Positions 7,806 to 15,974 of a stretch of DNA of 35,479 nt are shown piece after piece (within the stretch, counting starts at the first letter, position 1; each line of letters starts with the position of its first letter). This DNA comes from Bacteroidota bacterium (lineage in GTDB: Bacteria; Bacteroidota; Bacteroidia; Bacteroidales; Prolixibacteraceae). The position numbers and the translations under genes were made by a program. The stretch covers positions 1 to 35,479 of the forward strand of contig JAHEYT010000021.1 of assembly GCA_023251455.1 (NCBI GenBank). Direction: 5' to 3'. Below the pieces are notes generated by a model. It had not been told where the DNA came from. It searched no databases and saw only the letters and a program-made list of their open reading frames with translations.

Positions 7806-9494
7806 TCAGGATAATTGGGCACTTGTTTCAAACGGCAAAGTCAAAACAATCTGGCTTCCTTTACCAACCTCACTAATCACACGAATTTGGCCACCATGTT
7901 TTTCGATAAATTCCTTACAAATAATGAGTCCCAAACCAGTTCCCTTTTCTTTTGCGGTTCCATTGGTGCTTAAATTCGATTCAATTTTAAAGAGCATATC
8001 CAATGTTTTTTGATCCATTCCTATTCCGGTATCAGCAACGGTAATTTCAGTATTATTATCGCTCATCCGGGCCGAAACAATTATTGTTCCCCCAGCTTTT
8101 GTAAACTTGATAGAATTGGTCACCAGGTTTCTTAGGATGGTCGTCAGCATATTGACATCAGCAAATACTTTTACATTATTTGTTTCAGGAGGAAGAATAA
8201 CAATTTCTTTGAGCAAAGCTGACGAATTCAAATTTTGAAGCACATTTTCAACAATCTGATTTAAGTCATTCATTTCTGGGTTAAAACCGACCTTGCCAGA
8301 CTGAGATCTGGCCCAGTCAAATAGGGTCTCCAGTAAAGTCAACGCTTCTTTAGCCTGGTGGTTCAATAAGTTAACCAACTCATCAGCTGTTTCCATATCC
8401 CTCTTTTCCATGTAGCTGACCAGCAATTCTGTCACCCCCAAAATATTTCCTACCGGATTCTTTAGATCATGAGCAATGATCGAAAAAAGTTTGTCTTTGG
8501 TAGCGTTGATTTCGTGCAATTCGGCATTATTCCTTTTCAATTCCTCTTGCTGTCTGAAAAATTCTGAAATCAACGAACCTAGAGTTTTGAATTCATCAGT
8601 ATGGTTACTGAATGATGCAATGTGTTTCGAATCGTGAGTATCAAGAGTTGCATTTATTTTAGACAACGGCACCAGTATTATTTTACGGAAATAAAATAAA
8701 AAGACAATCATTGCCAATAAAGCAACAAGTGTAATCATAACTGACAAATTCAGAAAAGTAGATAACCCCGGTTTTAATGGATCTTCCCGGTTAAAAACCA
8801 GTGTAGCTATAGGCTTTCCTGAATAATCGTCAAGGTTCTTGAAAAAATAGATTCTTGAAGGATCTTTTTTGAGTGTGTCGAGTTCCGATTTACTCAGAAT
8901 TGCAACCTGATATCCGGTCGCCTCGGCATGTTCTGCAAGATAATTGCTGTTCCATTTTCGACCAGTAAACAAATAACCCTGAGGCAGAGTCTTACGGGCA
9001 TCTGCATCTGAAGCAGGAACGACAATTGCGCCGAACATTTCGATCAAATCGTTGCCGCAATACTGAAAACAATGGGAAAACGGCGAAGTGGCGAAGTCTG
9101 AATTAATCAACGTCTGATCTGGATATTTTAATCCGTTCAGGCAAACTGAGTCGCCAAACTGATAAACAAGCTCTTTTTCTTTGTTGTAAGCAAGTACAAA
9201 AGAAAGCTTAAATGAGTTAACGAAAAAATCAACATTATCCTTAGCCCATTCCTGATCGGGATTGGCAACAAAGCTAATCATGTCGTCCCAACCTGAATTG
9301 TCGTTAATCAGTTGTTCGTATTTGATTCTATTGAGCTGCAAAACCTTATCAATAACCAATTCCTGATTTCTTCGGGTTTCCAGATTATATAGCTGCTTCT
9401 CGTGAATCCGGATATATTGGTAAGATAGAAAGGATAAAATAATGACTCCGAAGATAACGGAAAGTAAGATCAAAATTTTAAGCTGTAGCTTCAT
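7806..9494 (-). CDS. CHASE4-type sensor histidine kinase, orphan
   Basis: A 562-residue membrane-bound two-component sensor. It has an N-terminal membrane helix (about 5-26), then a periplasmic sensory region (about 30-245) whose NSGWDDMISFV stretch resembles the CHASE4 extracellular sensor. A second helix (about 247-269), a HAMP-like linker (270-320) and a HisKA domain follow. The phospho-acceptor is His342 in FSIIAHDLKNP. The HATPase_c domain has N-box residues Asn456 and Asn460, the G1 box DTGIGM (488-493) and the G2 box GTGLGL (518-523). All catalytic motifs are intact, so it should be an active kinase. No response regulator is adjacent, so its partner must be encoded elsewhere. The signal is unknown. 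Two Cys (142 and 146) in the periplasmic region could form a disulfide. Confidence 0.92.
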   Translation of the reverse strand: MKLQLKILILLSVIFGVIILSFLSYQYIRIHEKQLYNLETRRNQELVIDKVLQLNRIKYEQLINDNSGWDDMISFVANPDQEWAKDNVDFFVNSFKLSFVLAYNKEKELVYQFGDSVCLNGLKYPDQTLINSDFATSPFSHCFQYCGNDLIEMFGAIVVPASDADARKTLPQGYLFTGRKWNSNYLAEHAEATGYQVAILSKSELDTLKKDPSRIYFFKNLDDYSGKPIATLVFNREDPLKPGLSTFLNLSVMITLVALLAMIVFLFYFRKIILVPLSKINATLDTHDSKHIASFSNHTDEFKTLGSLISEFFRQQEELKRNNAELHEINATKDKLFSIIAHDLKNPVGNILGVTELLVSYMEKRDMETADELVNLLNHQAKEALTLLETLFDWARSQSGKVGFNPEMNDLNQIVENVLQNLNSSALLKEIVILPPETNNVKVFADVNMLTTILRNLVTNSIKFTKAGGTIIVSARMSDNNTEITVADTGIGMDQKTLDMLFKIESNLSTNGTAKEKGTGLGLIICKEFIEKHGGQIRVISEVGKGSQIVLTLPFETSAQLS

Positions 9495-9560
9495 CCGGTT
9501 CTATAAATTTAAATGGCGAAAATAATGATTTGAAATGAAAATGCTAATTATTTCTGATGC

Positions 9561-9584
9561 TTACCCTGATTTTATTGAGGGTAA
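9561..9584. repeat. Short inverted repeat upstream of the sensor kinase gene
   Basis: Perfect 7-bp arms TTACCCT (9561-9567) and AGGGTAA (9578-9584) around a 10-nt AT-rich centre. It lies about 70 bp upstream of the kinase start and about 45 bp past the end of the gate-domain gene on the same strand. No T run follows on the minus strand, so a regulator site is as likely as a terminator. Confidence 0.35.
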
Positions 9585-9628
9585 TTAAACCGTAAAGCCA
9601 GATTATTGAAATCTGCATCCCAAAGCAA

Positions 9629-10558
9629 TTACTTCTTTACCCAAATTTCAAATCGTCTCAACCACACAAAAACAATTGCAAGCAAAATTCGAGGCCAGAT
9701 TAGAATACCCAAATGAAAACCAACCGCCACAAATAAAAGTGGATCTTCGAGCTGCGAATGAGAAATGGCAATGTTATGATTCAATAAATCAGCATCTTCA
9801 CGGCTCAGCTTTCCATCTTCCGTTTCGCTGATCATAATGACACCGCCGTATCCTAATCCAAGCGTATTCGCAACAACCCATAAAAATCCTGTACTTGACG
9901 GTAGTCCCATCACTTTCAGCAAAGGAGTGAATGGCATCAGAATCCATTTGATCAGGCCAAATTCGTTCAGTATTTTCTGAATAATCAACAGTAAATTAAC
10001 AAGAATTATAATTTTGATTGTAGTTACCAACATGTCTGAAAGCCAGATTTTAAGCGCGGGACTGAAGTCTCCTGCTAAACGAACAATATTTACGGATTCA
10101 GAGATCGCTTCTAGCGGAAGTATTAGGTTCAGCATCCAGGCGGCAATAAAACTTGCCGACAACCGGATTGCCACCATTCGCCATGGTGTTGATCCTGTCT
10201 TTTTCTGAATGGCAGTTTCAACAATTAAAGCATGTGAAATTAGACACATCACCGCCAGGATTGTCCCTTCGCGATGCCCGATTCCAAGCGTGGTCATTAC
10301 GGCAATCACTGAATAGATATTGGTAAAAAAGCTTGTGATCAGCACGATCGAGGCTTGGCCTGATAATCCAATTAGTTTAAATAATGGAGCAACCCAAGCG
10401 GCAATTACATTCAGGATTCCGAAAAAGTCGAGCAGGAAAACGGCAAACGAAACCGGGATGGTCAGTTTCAGCAACCAAAGGGCAGTTTTCATTCCCTGCG
10501 GAAGTGCAGTTTTAACACAACGAACTAATCTTGTTCTTACATTCGAGTTGTTTAGCAT
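9629..10558 (-). CDS. Nucleoside-recognition (gate) domain membrane protein
   Basis: A 309-residue polytopic inner-membrane protein with two copies of the gate/nucleoside-recognition fold: about 35-160 (LKLTIPVSFAVFLLDFFGIL onward) and about 190-300 (the LLIIQKILNEFGLIKWILMP region). The family includes the SpmA/SpmB spore maturation proteins and portions of nucleoside transporters and FeoB. In Bacteroidota such genes are usually annotated only as nucleoside recognition domain proteins, with unknown substrate. The acidic loop SETEDGKLSREDADLLNHN is polar and probably cytoplasmic. The ATG lies 1 bp after the stop of the small membrane protein gene upstream, so they form a two-gene operon. Transport of a small solute or ion is the general expectation and is not proven. 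Confidence 0.8.
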   Translation of the reverse strand: MLNNSNVRTRLVRCVKTALPQGMKTALWLLKLTIPVSFAVFLLDFFGILNVIAAWVAPLFKLIGLSGQASIVLITSFFTNIYSVIAVMTTLGIGHREGTILAVMCLISHALIVETAIQKKTGSTPWRMVAIRLSASFIAAWMLNLILPLEAISESVNIVRLAGDFSPALKIWLSDMLVTTIKIIILVNLLLIIQKILNEFGLIKWILMPFTPLLKVMGLPSSTGFLWVVANTLGLGYGGVIMISETEDGKLSREDADLLNHNIAISHSQLEDPLLFVAVGFHLGILIWPRILLAIVFVWLRRFEIWVKK

Positions 10559-10559
10559 T

Positions 10560-10766
10560 TTATTTTTTTCTTCTTTTCCTCTTAGTTATAGCAACAAGAA
10601 CAATCCCCAAGATTATTGTAGGCAACCAAAAAAGGAATGAGTACCATCCAATTTTACTTACAATGGGGTTTATTGCTCCTCTATAGGCAAACATTGAAGC
10701 TCCTAAAAGAAACATTATTATTCCTAAAAAAATCAATGCAATACCGATTTTGCGGTAAGTTGCCAT
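10560..10766 (-). CDS. Small two-helix membrane protein, unknown
   Basis: A 68-residue protein that I do not recognise. It has a hydrophobic helix at about 8-27 (IGIALIFLGIIMFLLGASMF) and a second at about 40-60 (WYSFLFWLPTIILGIVLVAI). It ends in a very basic tail, TKRKRRKK, which by the positive-inside rule should be cytoplasmic. A hairpin topology with both ends inside is most likely. It lies 1 bp upstream of the gate-domain gene and is presumably co-translated with it. That arrangement suggests an accessory or stabilising subunit, but the sequence itself gives no function. Confidence 0.7.
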   Translation of the reverse strand: MATYRKIGIALIFLGIIMFLLGASMFAYRGAINPIVSKIGWYSFLFWLPTIILGIVLVAITKRKRRKK

Positions 10767-10816
10767 GAGTGTTATAATTTAAAATGTCCAATAGAGAATT
10801 CTCAAATTCAAAAGAA

Positions 10817-10842
10817 ATAAAAAAGCCCCGCATTTGCGAGGC
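10817..10842 (-). terminator. Intrinsic terminator of the C1B peptidase gene
   Basis: Read on the minus strand, GCCTCGC (10842-10836), loop AAAT, GCGGGGC (10831-10825), then TTTTTTATT. The stem is 7 bp with one mismatch. It begins 10 bp after the peptidase stop codon and ends before the small membrane protein gene. Confidence 0.85.
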
Positions 10843-10851
10843 CGTTCGGTT

Positions 10852-12105
10852 TTATTTGAATTTTTTCAGGAGATCCTTAACGGCATCTTTATGAACCGTA
10901 AATCCCATCATCTTTAATTTGATGTAATCCTCGTGGAAAAAATAATATCCGAAGTTGGGATTGGTCTGATCAACATTTCTGGAACCTGAACTCGAATCCT
11001 TAATCAGGAACCAGTCTTTACCCAATCCTTTGTAATTTTCGAGATAACCGATTAATTGCATACCGTGGTCGTCGGTGGTTGTCTCGTTCGAAAAGCGGAA
11101 CTGGCGGGCATCTTCGTTGATGTACGCCGATGGAATATCGTAATCGGGAACCATAGCACAATTCGTTTCGCGGCTGAATCCGGATTCTGAAACATCACCA
11201 CCAATGCTTAAAGTATATCCGCCTTTTGCGGCTTTTTTCAAGGCTGCCATAAAATCGTCGAGCGGAACATTGTAATAATCGTTGTTGTGCCACCAGTTGT
11301 CGGGCACTTTATATTCAACCTGCTGCCAGTAAGGTTCTTGTTTGTACGAAAGAATTTCAACAAAATCATCCGGATTAAGCTGAAGGTAATCTTTCAGGTA
11401 TGTCTGCGGGGTGTAAGTTTTCCCTTCAACTGTAAATTCGGTTGGCGGAACTCCAATGTAATGGTTCATGATTGATTTGATGGTTTCCAACGCGTATTCC
11501 TCATTCCATGCATTCGAGGTTTTCAGCGAATTCAGGAAAGCGGTCATCTCTTCCACCATTTTGGCATGGCTGTGAAATTTGCGTCCATCAATCAATCCGG
11601 TATATGCATCTTCGGGCATCGCTCCGTAAGTTTTCATGATGCGCGACAAGGCATTGCCTTCTGATCCTTCAGAAAACACAGAGCTTCCACGCTTTTGAAC
11701 GAAACGACGGGCTTTCTCAATGTATTCGCAATAGGCTGAATAGATTTCAGAAATTTCTACCTTTTTGCCGGTTTGGCGAAGCACTTCCGATTCGTAGAAC
11801 GATGTGGTTGAGAAACTCCAGCAAGTTCCGGCATTTCCCTGCGATTCAGTCATGTTGCTCCATGCCGTTTTATATAGTGACGGATTGTTGGGCAAATCCA
11901 TTCCCGACTGATCCATCACAAACCTTACAAAAGGTTCTTTCTCCGAAAGTTTTTCCTCTACCGCACTCACATCCTTCAGGATTGATTCGTAGTAAAAACC
12001 TTTGCCTTTTACGTCGGTAATGACCTTGCCTTTGCTTACATTCTGTGCCTGACTGCCAATAGCCATAGAAGCCATCACACCAGCCATCCAAATTATTTTC
12101 CTCAT
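10852..12105 (-). CDS. Secreted C1B cysteine peptidase (bleomycin hydrolase/PepC-like)
   Basis: A 417-residue papain-fold peptidase with a Sec signal peptide (MRKIIWMAGVMASMAIGSQA). The active-site block is SQGNAGTCWSFSTTSF, with oxyanion Gln89 and nucleophile Cys95. The catalytic His347 is in DDHGMQLIGY. The third catalytic position, normally Asn in a KNSWG motif, reads FLIKDSSSGS with Asp370. Other Bacteroidota secreted C1 proteins I recall have the same KDS form, so this may be a subfamily trait rather than decay. Length is close to that of bleomycin hydrolases (about 450) minus the C-terminal self-processing arm. It likely trims peptides in the periplasm. It is preceded by recG on the same strand across a 172-bp gap and is probably transcribed alone. 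Confidence 0.88.
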   Translation of the reverse strand: MRKIIWMAGVMASMAIGSQAQNVSKGKVITDVKGKGFYYESILKDVSAVEEKLSEKEPFVRFVMDQSGMDLPNNPSLYKTAWSNMTESQGNAGTCWSFSTTSFYESEVLRQTGKKVEISEIYSAYCEYIEKARRFVQKRGSSVFSEGSEGNALSRIMKTYGAMPEDAYTGLIDGRKFHSHAKMVEEMTAFLNSLKTSNAWNEEYALETIKSIMNHYIGVPPTEFTVEGKTYTPQTYLKDYLQLNPDDFVEILSYKQEPYWQQVEYKVPDNWWHNNDYYNVPLDDFMAALKKAAKGGYTLSIGGDVSESGFSRETNCAMVPDYDIPSAYINEDARQFRFSNETTTDDHGMQLIGYLENYKGLGKDWFLIKDSSSGSRNVDQTNPNFGYYFFHEDYIKLKMMGFTVHKDAVKDLLKKFK

Positions 12106-12277
12106 GTTATCACTTTTATTTTAGGGGCCGAAATATAGATTAAACATTTTTTTCACATCCTGAAGAAAATCAGGTTTGTCGGGTAGATTGGTATTTGAAC
12201 TAAGTGCTGAATTACAAAAAATGGTTGCGTGTTACGAGTTCCGGATCTCCTCAGGTTTTTCAGTTTCCGTTCTCCGG

Positions 12278-14377
12278 TCAGCTAATCGAGCTCCAGTTAA
12301 ACTCTGTGTTTTTCATCTTCAGCAGGTGGTAAACGAGAATCTGGTTTTCCTGTTTCTGAAGTTTGGGGTCTTCGTCAAGCAGGTCGGAAGCCTGGTTGCG
12401 GGCATGTTGCAGAATTTCGCCATCGCGACCCAGATTGGCAATTTTAAGGGTAAAACCAATGCCGCTTTGCTGGGTTCCTTCCAAATCGCCGGGACCTCGC
12501 AACTGCATGTCAACTTCGGCAATCTCAAAACCGTCATTGGTACGCACCATAGTTTCGAGGCGTTTGCGGCTTTCGTTGCTTATTTTGTACGACGACATCA
12601 GCAAACAGTACGATTGTTCGGCGCCGCGCCCTACCCTGCCCCGCAACTGGTGCAACTGCGAAAGGCCAAACCGTTCCGAACTTTCGATAATCATCACCGA
12701 AGCATTGGGCACATCAACACCCACTTCAATCACGGTAGTGGCCACCATGATCTGCGTTTTGCCTTCCTTAAAAAGCTGCATTTCGGCATCCTTTTCGGCA
12801 GGTTTCATTTTACCATGAACCATGCTGATTGAATATCGCGGAAATACCTGTTTCAGCAAATCGTATCCATTCTCCACGTTCTTCAGATCGAGCTTTTCCG
12901 ATTCTTTGATAAGCGGATAAACGATATAAATCTGTCGCCCAACCGTCACTTGTTCGCGGATGAAATCGTAAACCTGCTTCCGTCGGTTTTCGTAATAATG
13001 CAGGGTTTGTATGGGTTTGCGGCCAGGTGGCAGCTCGTCAATCACCGAAACATCCAGATCGCCATAAACCGTCATGGCCAGGGTTCGCGGAATCGGAGTG
13101 GCTGTCATTACCAACACATGTGGTGGCGTAAACTCGTTCTTTTTCCAGAGTTTGGCGCGTTGGGCAACTCCAAAACGGTGCTGCTCGTCAACAATCACCA
13201 AACCGAGTTTCTGGAAATTCACTTTGTCTTCAATCAGCGCATGAGTTCCGATCAAAAGCTGCAAACTACCATCTTCCAGTTGTTCGTGAATAACTGTTCG
13301 CTTGGCTTTCTTTGTTGATCCGGTTAACAGCGCAACATTGATCCCAAGGCCATCGGTCATCTTTTTGATCGAATTATAGTGCTGATTCGCCAAAATTTCA
13401 GTCGGGGCCATCAAACTCACCTGAAATCCATTATCGAAGGCAATCAGAGCCGTCATCAATGCCACCAAAGTTTTTCCGCTACCCACGTCGCCTTGGAGCA
13501 AACGGTTCATCTGCTTGCCCGAACCCATGTCTTTGCGGATTTCTTTGACGACTTTTTTCTGGGCATTAGTGAGCTCAAAAGGGAGGTGATTGCTAAAAAA
13601 TGTATTGAGGTTGTAGCCCACTTTCGAAAAGATGAATCCCTTGAAAGAGCCTTCCCGATTGTGTTTCAGGCTTAATATGCGCAATTGAATATAGAAAAGT
13701 TCTTCAAATTTCAGGCGAAAGAGTGCATTTTTTAGGAGATGTGGATTTTCAGGAAAATGAACCTGCCGTAACGCAACCGGCAAAGGCATTAACTTCAATT
13801 TCGAAATCAATGACGGCGGAAGTGTTTCAAATATTTTGCCTTCGATTTGTGCTGAAAGGTTGAACTGAAATTTATTCAGCGCTTTACTCGTCATAAACTT
13901 CTGCTTCATTTTTTCGGACGTATTGTAATACGCCTGAAAAACTCCGGCCGATATCTGCTTATTTTCAGCCGGTTCCAATTCAGGATGAACGATATTGACC
14001 TTCCCGCTAAAAATGGTTGGTTTCCCAAAAACAATGTATTCGACACCAGCCTTGACATTTTCCTTTACCCATTTCACACCCTGAAACCACAAAAGTTCCA
14101 TCACACCCGATTCGTCACGAAAATGGGCTATCAATCGCTGGCGAACACCTTCTCCTGTTGTTTCAAATCGAACAATACTGCCCTTTAACTGAATGTACGG
14201 CATGTTGCCCGTAATCTCCGAAATGCGGTAAAACTTCGTCCGGTCGATGTATTTATAGGGGAAATAATACAGGAGATCGTTGAAGGTGAAAATCTTCAAT
14301 TCCTTTTTGAGCATTTCGGCCCGCTGGGGTCCGACGCCGGGTAGAAATTTGATATCCTGATCCAGAAATTCTGACAT
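12278..14377 (-). CDS. recG: ATP-dependent DNA helicase RecG
   Basis: Branch-migration helicase acting on stalled replication forks and Holliday junctions. The 699-residue protein has the family's usual length. An N-terminal wedge/OB domain (about 1-200, starting FLDQDIKFLPGVGPQRAEML) precedes two RecA-like helicase domains. Walker A is GDVGSGKT (296-303), motif II is DEQH (397-400) and motif III is VMTATPIPRTLAM. The RecG-specific DELPPGRKPIQT follows, and GVDVPNASVMIIESSERFGL leads to QLHQLRGRVGRG near residue 590. The N-terminal start fits the family closely. A perfect -7 promoter box ends 5 bp upstream of the ATG, hinting at a leaderless transcript. Confidence 0.97.
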   Translation of the reverse strand: MSEFLDQDIKFLPGVGPQRAEMLKKELKIFTFNDLLYYFPYKYIDRTKFYRISEITGNMPYIQLKGSIVRFETTGEGVRQRLIAHFRDESGVMELLWFQGVKWVKENVKAGVEYIVFGKPTIFSGKVNIVHPELEPAENKQISAGVFQAYYNTSEKMKQKFMTSKALNKFQFNLSAQIEGKIFETLPPSLISKLKLMPLPVALRQVHFPENPHLLKNALFRLKFEELFYIQLRILSLKHNREGSFKGFIFSKVGYNLNTFFSNHLPFELTNAQKKVVKEIRKDMGSGKQMNRLLQGDVGSGKTLVALMTALIAFDNGFQVSLMAPTEILANQHYNSIKKMTDGLGINVALLTGSTKKAKRTVIHEQLEDGSLQLLIGTHALIEDKVNFQKLGLVIVDEQHRFGVAQRAKLWKKNEFTPPHVLVMTATPIPRTLAMTVYGDLDVSVIDELPPGRKPIQTLHYYENRRKQVYDFIREQVTVGRQIYIVYPLIKESEKLDLKNVENGYDLLKQVFPRYSISMVHGKMKPAEKDAEMQLFKEGKTQIMVATTVIEVGVDVPNASVMIIESSERFGLSQLHQLRGRVGRGAEQSYCLLMSSYKISNESRKRLETMVRTNDGFEIAEVDMQLRGPGDLEGTQQSGIGFTLKIANLGRDGEILQHARNQASDLLDEDPKLQKQENQILVYHLLKMKNTEFNWSSIS

Positions 14378-14381
14378 AGGG

Positions 14382-14389
14382 CAAAGATA
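14382..14389 (-). promoter_or_regulatory. Possible -7 promoter box of recG
   Basis: Minus-strand TATCTTTG, a full TAnnTTTG match, lies only 4 bp upstream of the recG ATG (14377). There is no CAAA (minus-strand TTTG) at the expected distance, so support rests on the -7 box alone. Confidence 0.4.
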
Positions 14390-14506
14390 AAAATTATCTC
14401 CTTTTTGCTGCCTGAACCTTTAGTTGGTGATGAAAAGATAGTCCGCCAGGCAACAATTCGATGTTTTTGTGGTTTTATTTTTTTATTCGTGTATTTTGTC
14501 TGAAAT

Positions 14507-14514
14507 TAGGTTTG
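14507..14514 (+). promoter_or_regulatory. Likely -7 promoter box of the ABC ATPase gene
   Basis: TAGGTTTG is a full match to TAnnTTTG, 60 bp upstream of the ATG at 14575, in a T-rich region with no exact TTTG at the -33 position. The leader would be about 55 nt. Confidence 0.45.
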
Positions 14515-14574
14515 ATTTTTGTAATAAACAAAGGCTGAAACAAACTAATCAATCCAAACAAATCAATTCAAAAG

Positions 14575-15273
14575 ATGGAAAGTGTTATCAAGCTTGAAAA
14601 AATCGTAAAAAACTACAAGGTAGGAACTCAGATTGTGAGGGCATTACGCTCCGTTTCGCTTAACATCAACAAGGGTGAATATGTCGCCATTATGGGTGCT
14701 TCAGGTTCCGGAAAATCAACATTGATGAATGTGATTGGTTGTCTGGATACTCCAACCAGTGGCTTTTACGAACTAAATAAGCAGGATGTGAGCCATTTGT
14801 CAGACGATGAACTGGCCGAAATCCGGAACAAAGAGATTGGCTTTGTTTTTCAGACATTTAACTTACTGCCACGAAATACCGCGCTTGAAAACGTGATGTT
14901 GCCTTTGGTTTACGCCGGAGTCAAAAAACAACAGCGCATCGAAAAAGCTGAAAAAATTTTAACCGAAGTTGGTCTGGCCGATCGTATTGAGCACAAACCG
15001 AATGAACTATCTGGGGGTCAACGCCAACGCGTAGCCGTTGCCCGTGCACTGGTAAATAATCCTTGTATTTTACTGGCCGATGAGCCAACAGGAAACCTCG
15101 ATTCAAAAATTTCAGAAGAAATAATGCAGCTTTTTGCCGAGATTCACCGTAAGGGAAACACCTTGATTGTGGTTACACACGAGGAAAGTATTGCCATGCA
15201 TGCACACCGCATCATCAGGCTGAAAGACGGTGAAATAGAAGCTGATTACGTAAACCCAAATCCGGTTTATTAA
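14575..15273 (+). CDS. ABC transporter ATP-binding protein, LolD/MacB type
   Basis: A 232-residue ATPase with all nucleotide-binding motifs: Walker [10 protein letters not shown] (41-49), Q-loop Gln93, signature [15 protein letters not shown] (from 145), Walker B ILLADE (165-170), D-loop NLDS and switch His202. The Q-loop neighbourhood [19 protein letters not shown] is the form found in the LolD/MacB/FtsE branch. These ATPases power mechanotransmission-type permeases in lipoprotein release or efflux rather than substrate import. No permease gene is adjacent on either side, so the partner must be encoded elsewhere. A 26-bp perfect palindrome lies 11 bp after its stop codon, before the adenosyltransferase gene. 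Confidence 0.92.
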   Translation: MESVIKLEKIVKNYKVGTQIVRALRSVSLNINKGEYVAIMGASGSGKSTLMNVIGCLDTPTSGFYELNKQDVSHLSDDELAEIRNKEIGFVFQTFNLLPRNTALENVMLPLVYAGVKKQQRIEKAEKILTEVGLADRIEHKPNELSGGQRQRVAVARALVNNPCILLADEPTGNLDSKISEEIMQLFAEIHRKGNTLIVVTHEESIAMHAHRIIRLKDGEIEADYVNPNPVY

Positions 15274-15284
15274 ATAAAACGATT

Positions 15285-15310
15285 TAGATATGCGATTAAT
15301 CGCATATCTA
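15285..15310. repeat. 26-bp perfect palindrome between ABC ATPase and adenosyltransferase genes
   Basis: The left arm TAGATATGCGATT (15285-15297) is exactly mirrored by AATCGCATATCTA (15298-15310), centred on TTAA with no spacer. It begins 12 bp after the ABC ATPase stop codon and ends 17 bp before the next start codon. No T run follows, which argues against a standard terminator. A dimeric DNA-binding protein site or an RNA hairpin processing site is possible. Confidence 0.8.
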
Positions 15311-15327
15311 ACAACAATCACATCACC

Positions 15328-15885
15328 ATGAAAATATACACACGCACCGGCGACGATGGAACAACTGGGTTGATTGGAGGTTCGCGGGTCAAGAAACACA
15401 ACATCAGGCTGGAAGCCTACGGAACTATTGACGAACTGAATTCCTATATCGGGCTGATCCGTTCGATGCAATCCGACCTGCCCACAGACAAAATTCTGGA
15501 AATCATCCAAAACAAATTATTCGTTATCGGAGCCAATCTGGCAACCGACGAATCGATCAGCCTTATCAAAAAACAGCTACCATGCAAAAAGGCTGATATC
15601 GAGTTGCTCGAAAATGAAATGGACGAAATGAATGCCAGTTTACCCGAACTCCGCAACTTCATTTTGCCGGGTGGTTGCCAGGCTTCGTCGTTTTGTCATG
15701 TGGCACGCACGGTATGTCGCAGGGCCGAACGCCATATTGTTGAATTATCTGAAAATAAAGAAGTGGATACGAACTTGATTAAGTTTATTAACCGGCTGTC
15801 TGACTACCTTTTCGTCCTCTCCAGAAAGTTAAATTTAGACAAAAATGCACCGGAAATACTGTGGTCTCCGGAGGTCGGCGATTAA
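15328..15885 (+). CDS. ATP:cob(I)alamin adenosyltransferase, PduO type
   Basis: Transfers the 5'-deoxyadenosyl group of ATP to cob(I)alamin, making coenzyme B12 for enzymes such as methylmalonyl-CoA mutase. The 185-residue protein is full length for the family. The ATP-binding N-terminus KIYTRTGDDGTTGL and the region EAYGTIDELNSYIG (29-42) are highly characteristic. LRNFILPGG (108-116) and CHVARTVCRRAER (123-135; Arg127, Arg131 and Glu134) complete the active site shared between subunits of the trimer. No other cobalamin gene is nearby. It may be read through from the ABC ATPase gene 54 bp upstream, but the palindrome between them leaves this open. Confidence 0.95.
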   Translation: MKIYTRTGDDGTTGLIGGSRVKKHNIRLEAYGTIDELNSYIGLIRSMQSDLPTDKILEIIQNKLFVIGANLATDESISLIKKQLPCKKADIELLENEMDEMNASLPELRNFILPGGCQASSFCHVARTVCRRAERHIVELSENKEVDTNLIKFINRLSDYLFVLSRKLNLDKNAPEILWSPEVGD

Positions 15886-15897
15886 TAATTATTAATG

Positions 15898-15927
15898 TTT
15901 GTAGAATCCGTTTTTTTGTTATATTCG
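15898..15927 (+). promoter_or_regulatory. Probable promoter of the DUF2795-like gene
   Basis: TTTG at 15898-15901, an 18-nt spacer, then TATATTCG at 15920-15927, which matches TAnnTTTG at all but one fixed position. The ATG is 47 bp further on at 15975. Confidence 0.5.
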
Positions 15928-15974
15928 CAAAAGTTTAAAAAACCAAGTAAAAAAACTTCCTAATAATTAAGAAT

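Noticed and set aside
12176..12832. 218-codon plus-strand open frame antisense to recG
   Set aside because: It lies almost entirely within the 3' part of recG, has no recognisable domain and mirrors conserved helicase codons.
15285..15327. Cobalamin riboswitch before the adenosyltransferase gene
   Set aside because: The gap is only 54 bp and has a simple palindrome, without room for the conserved B12-box structure.
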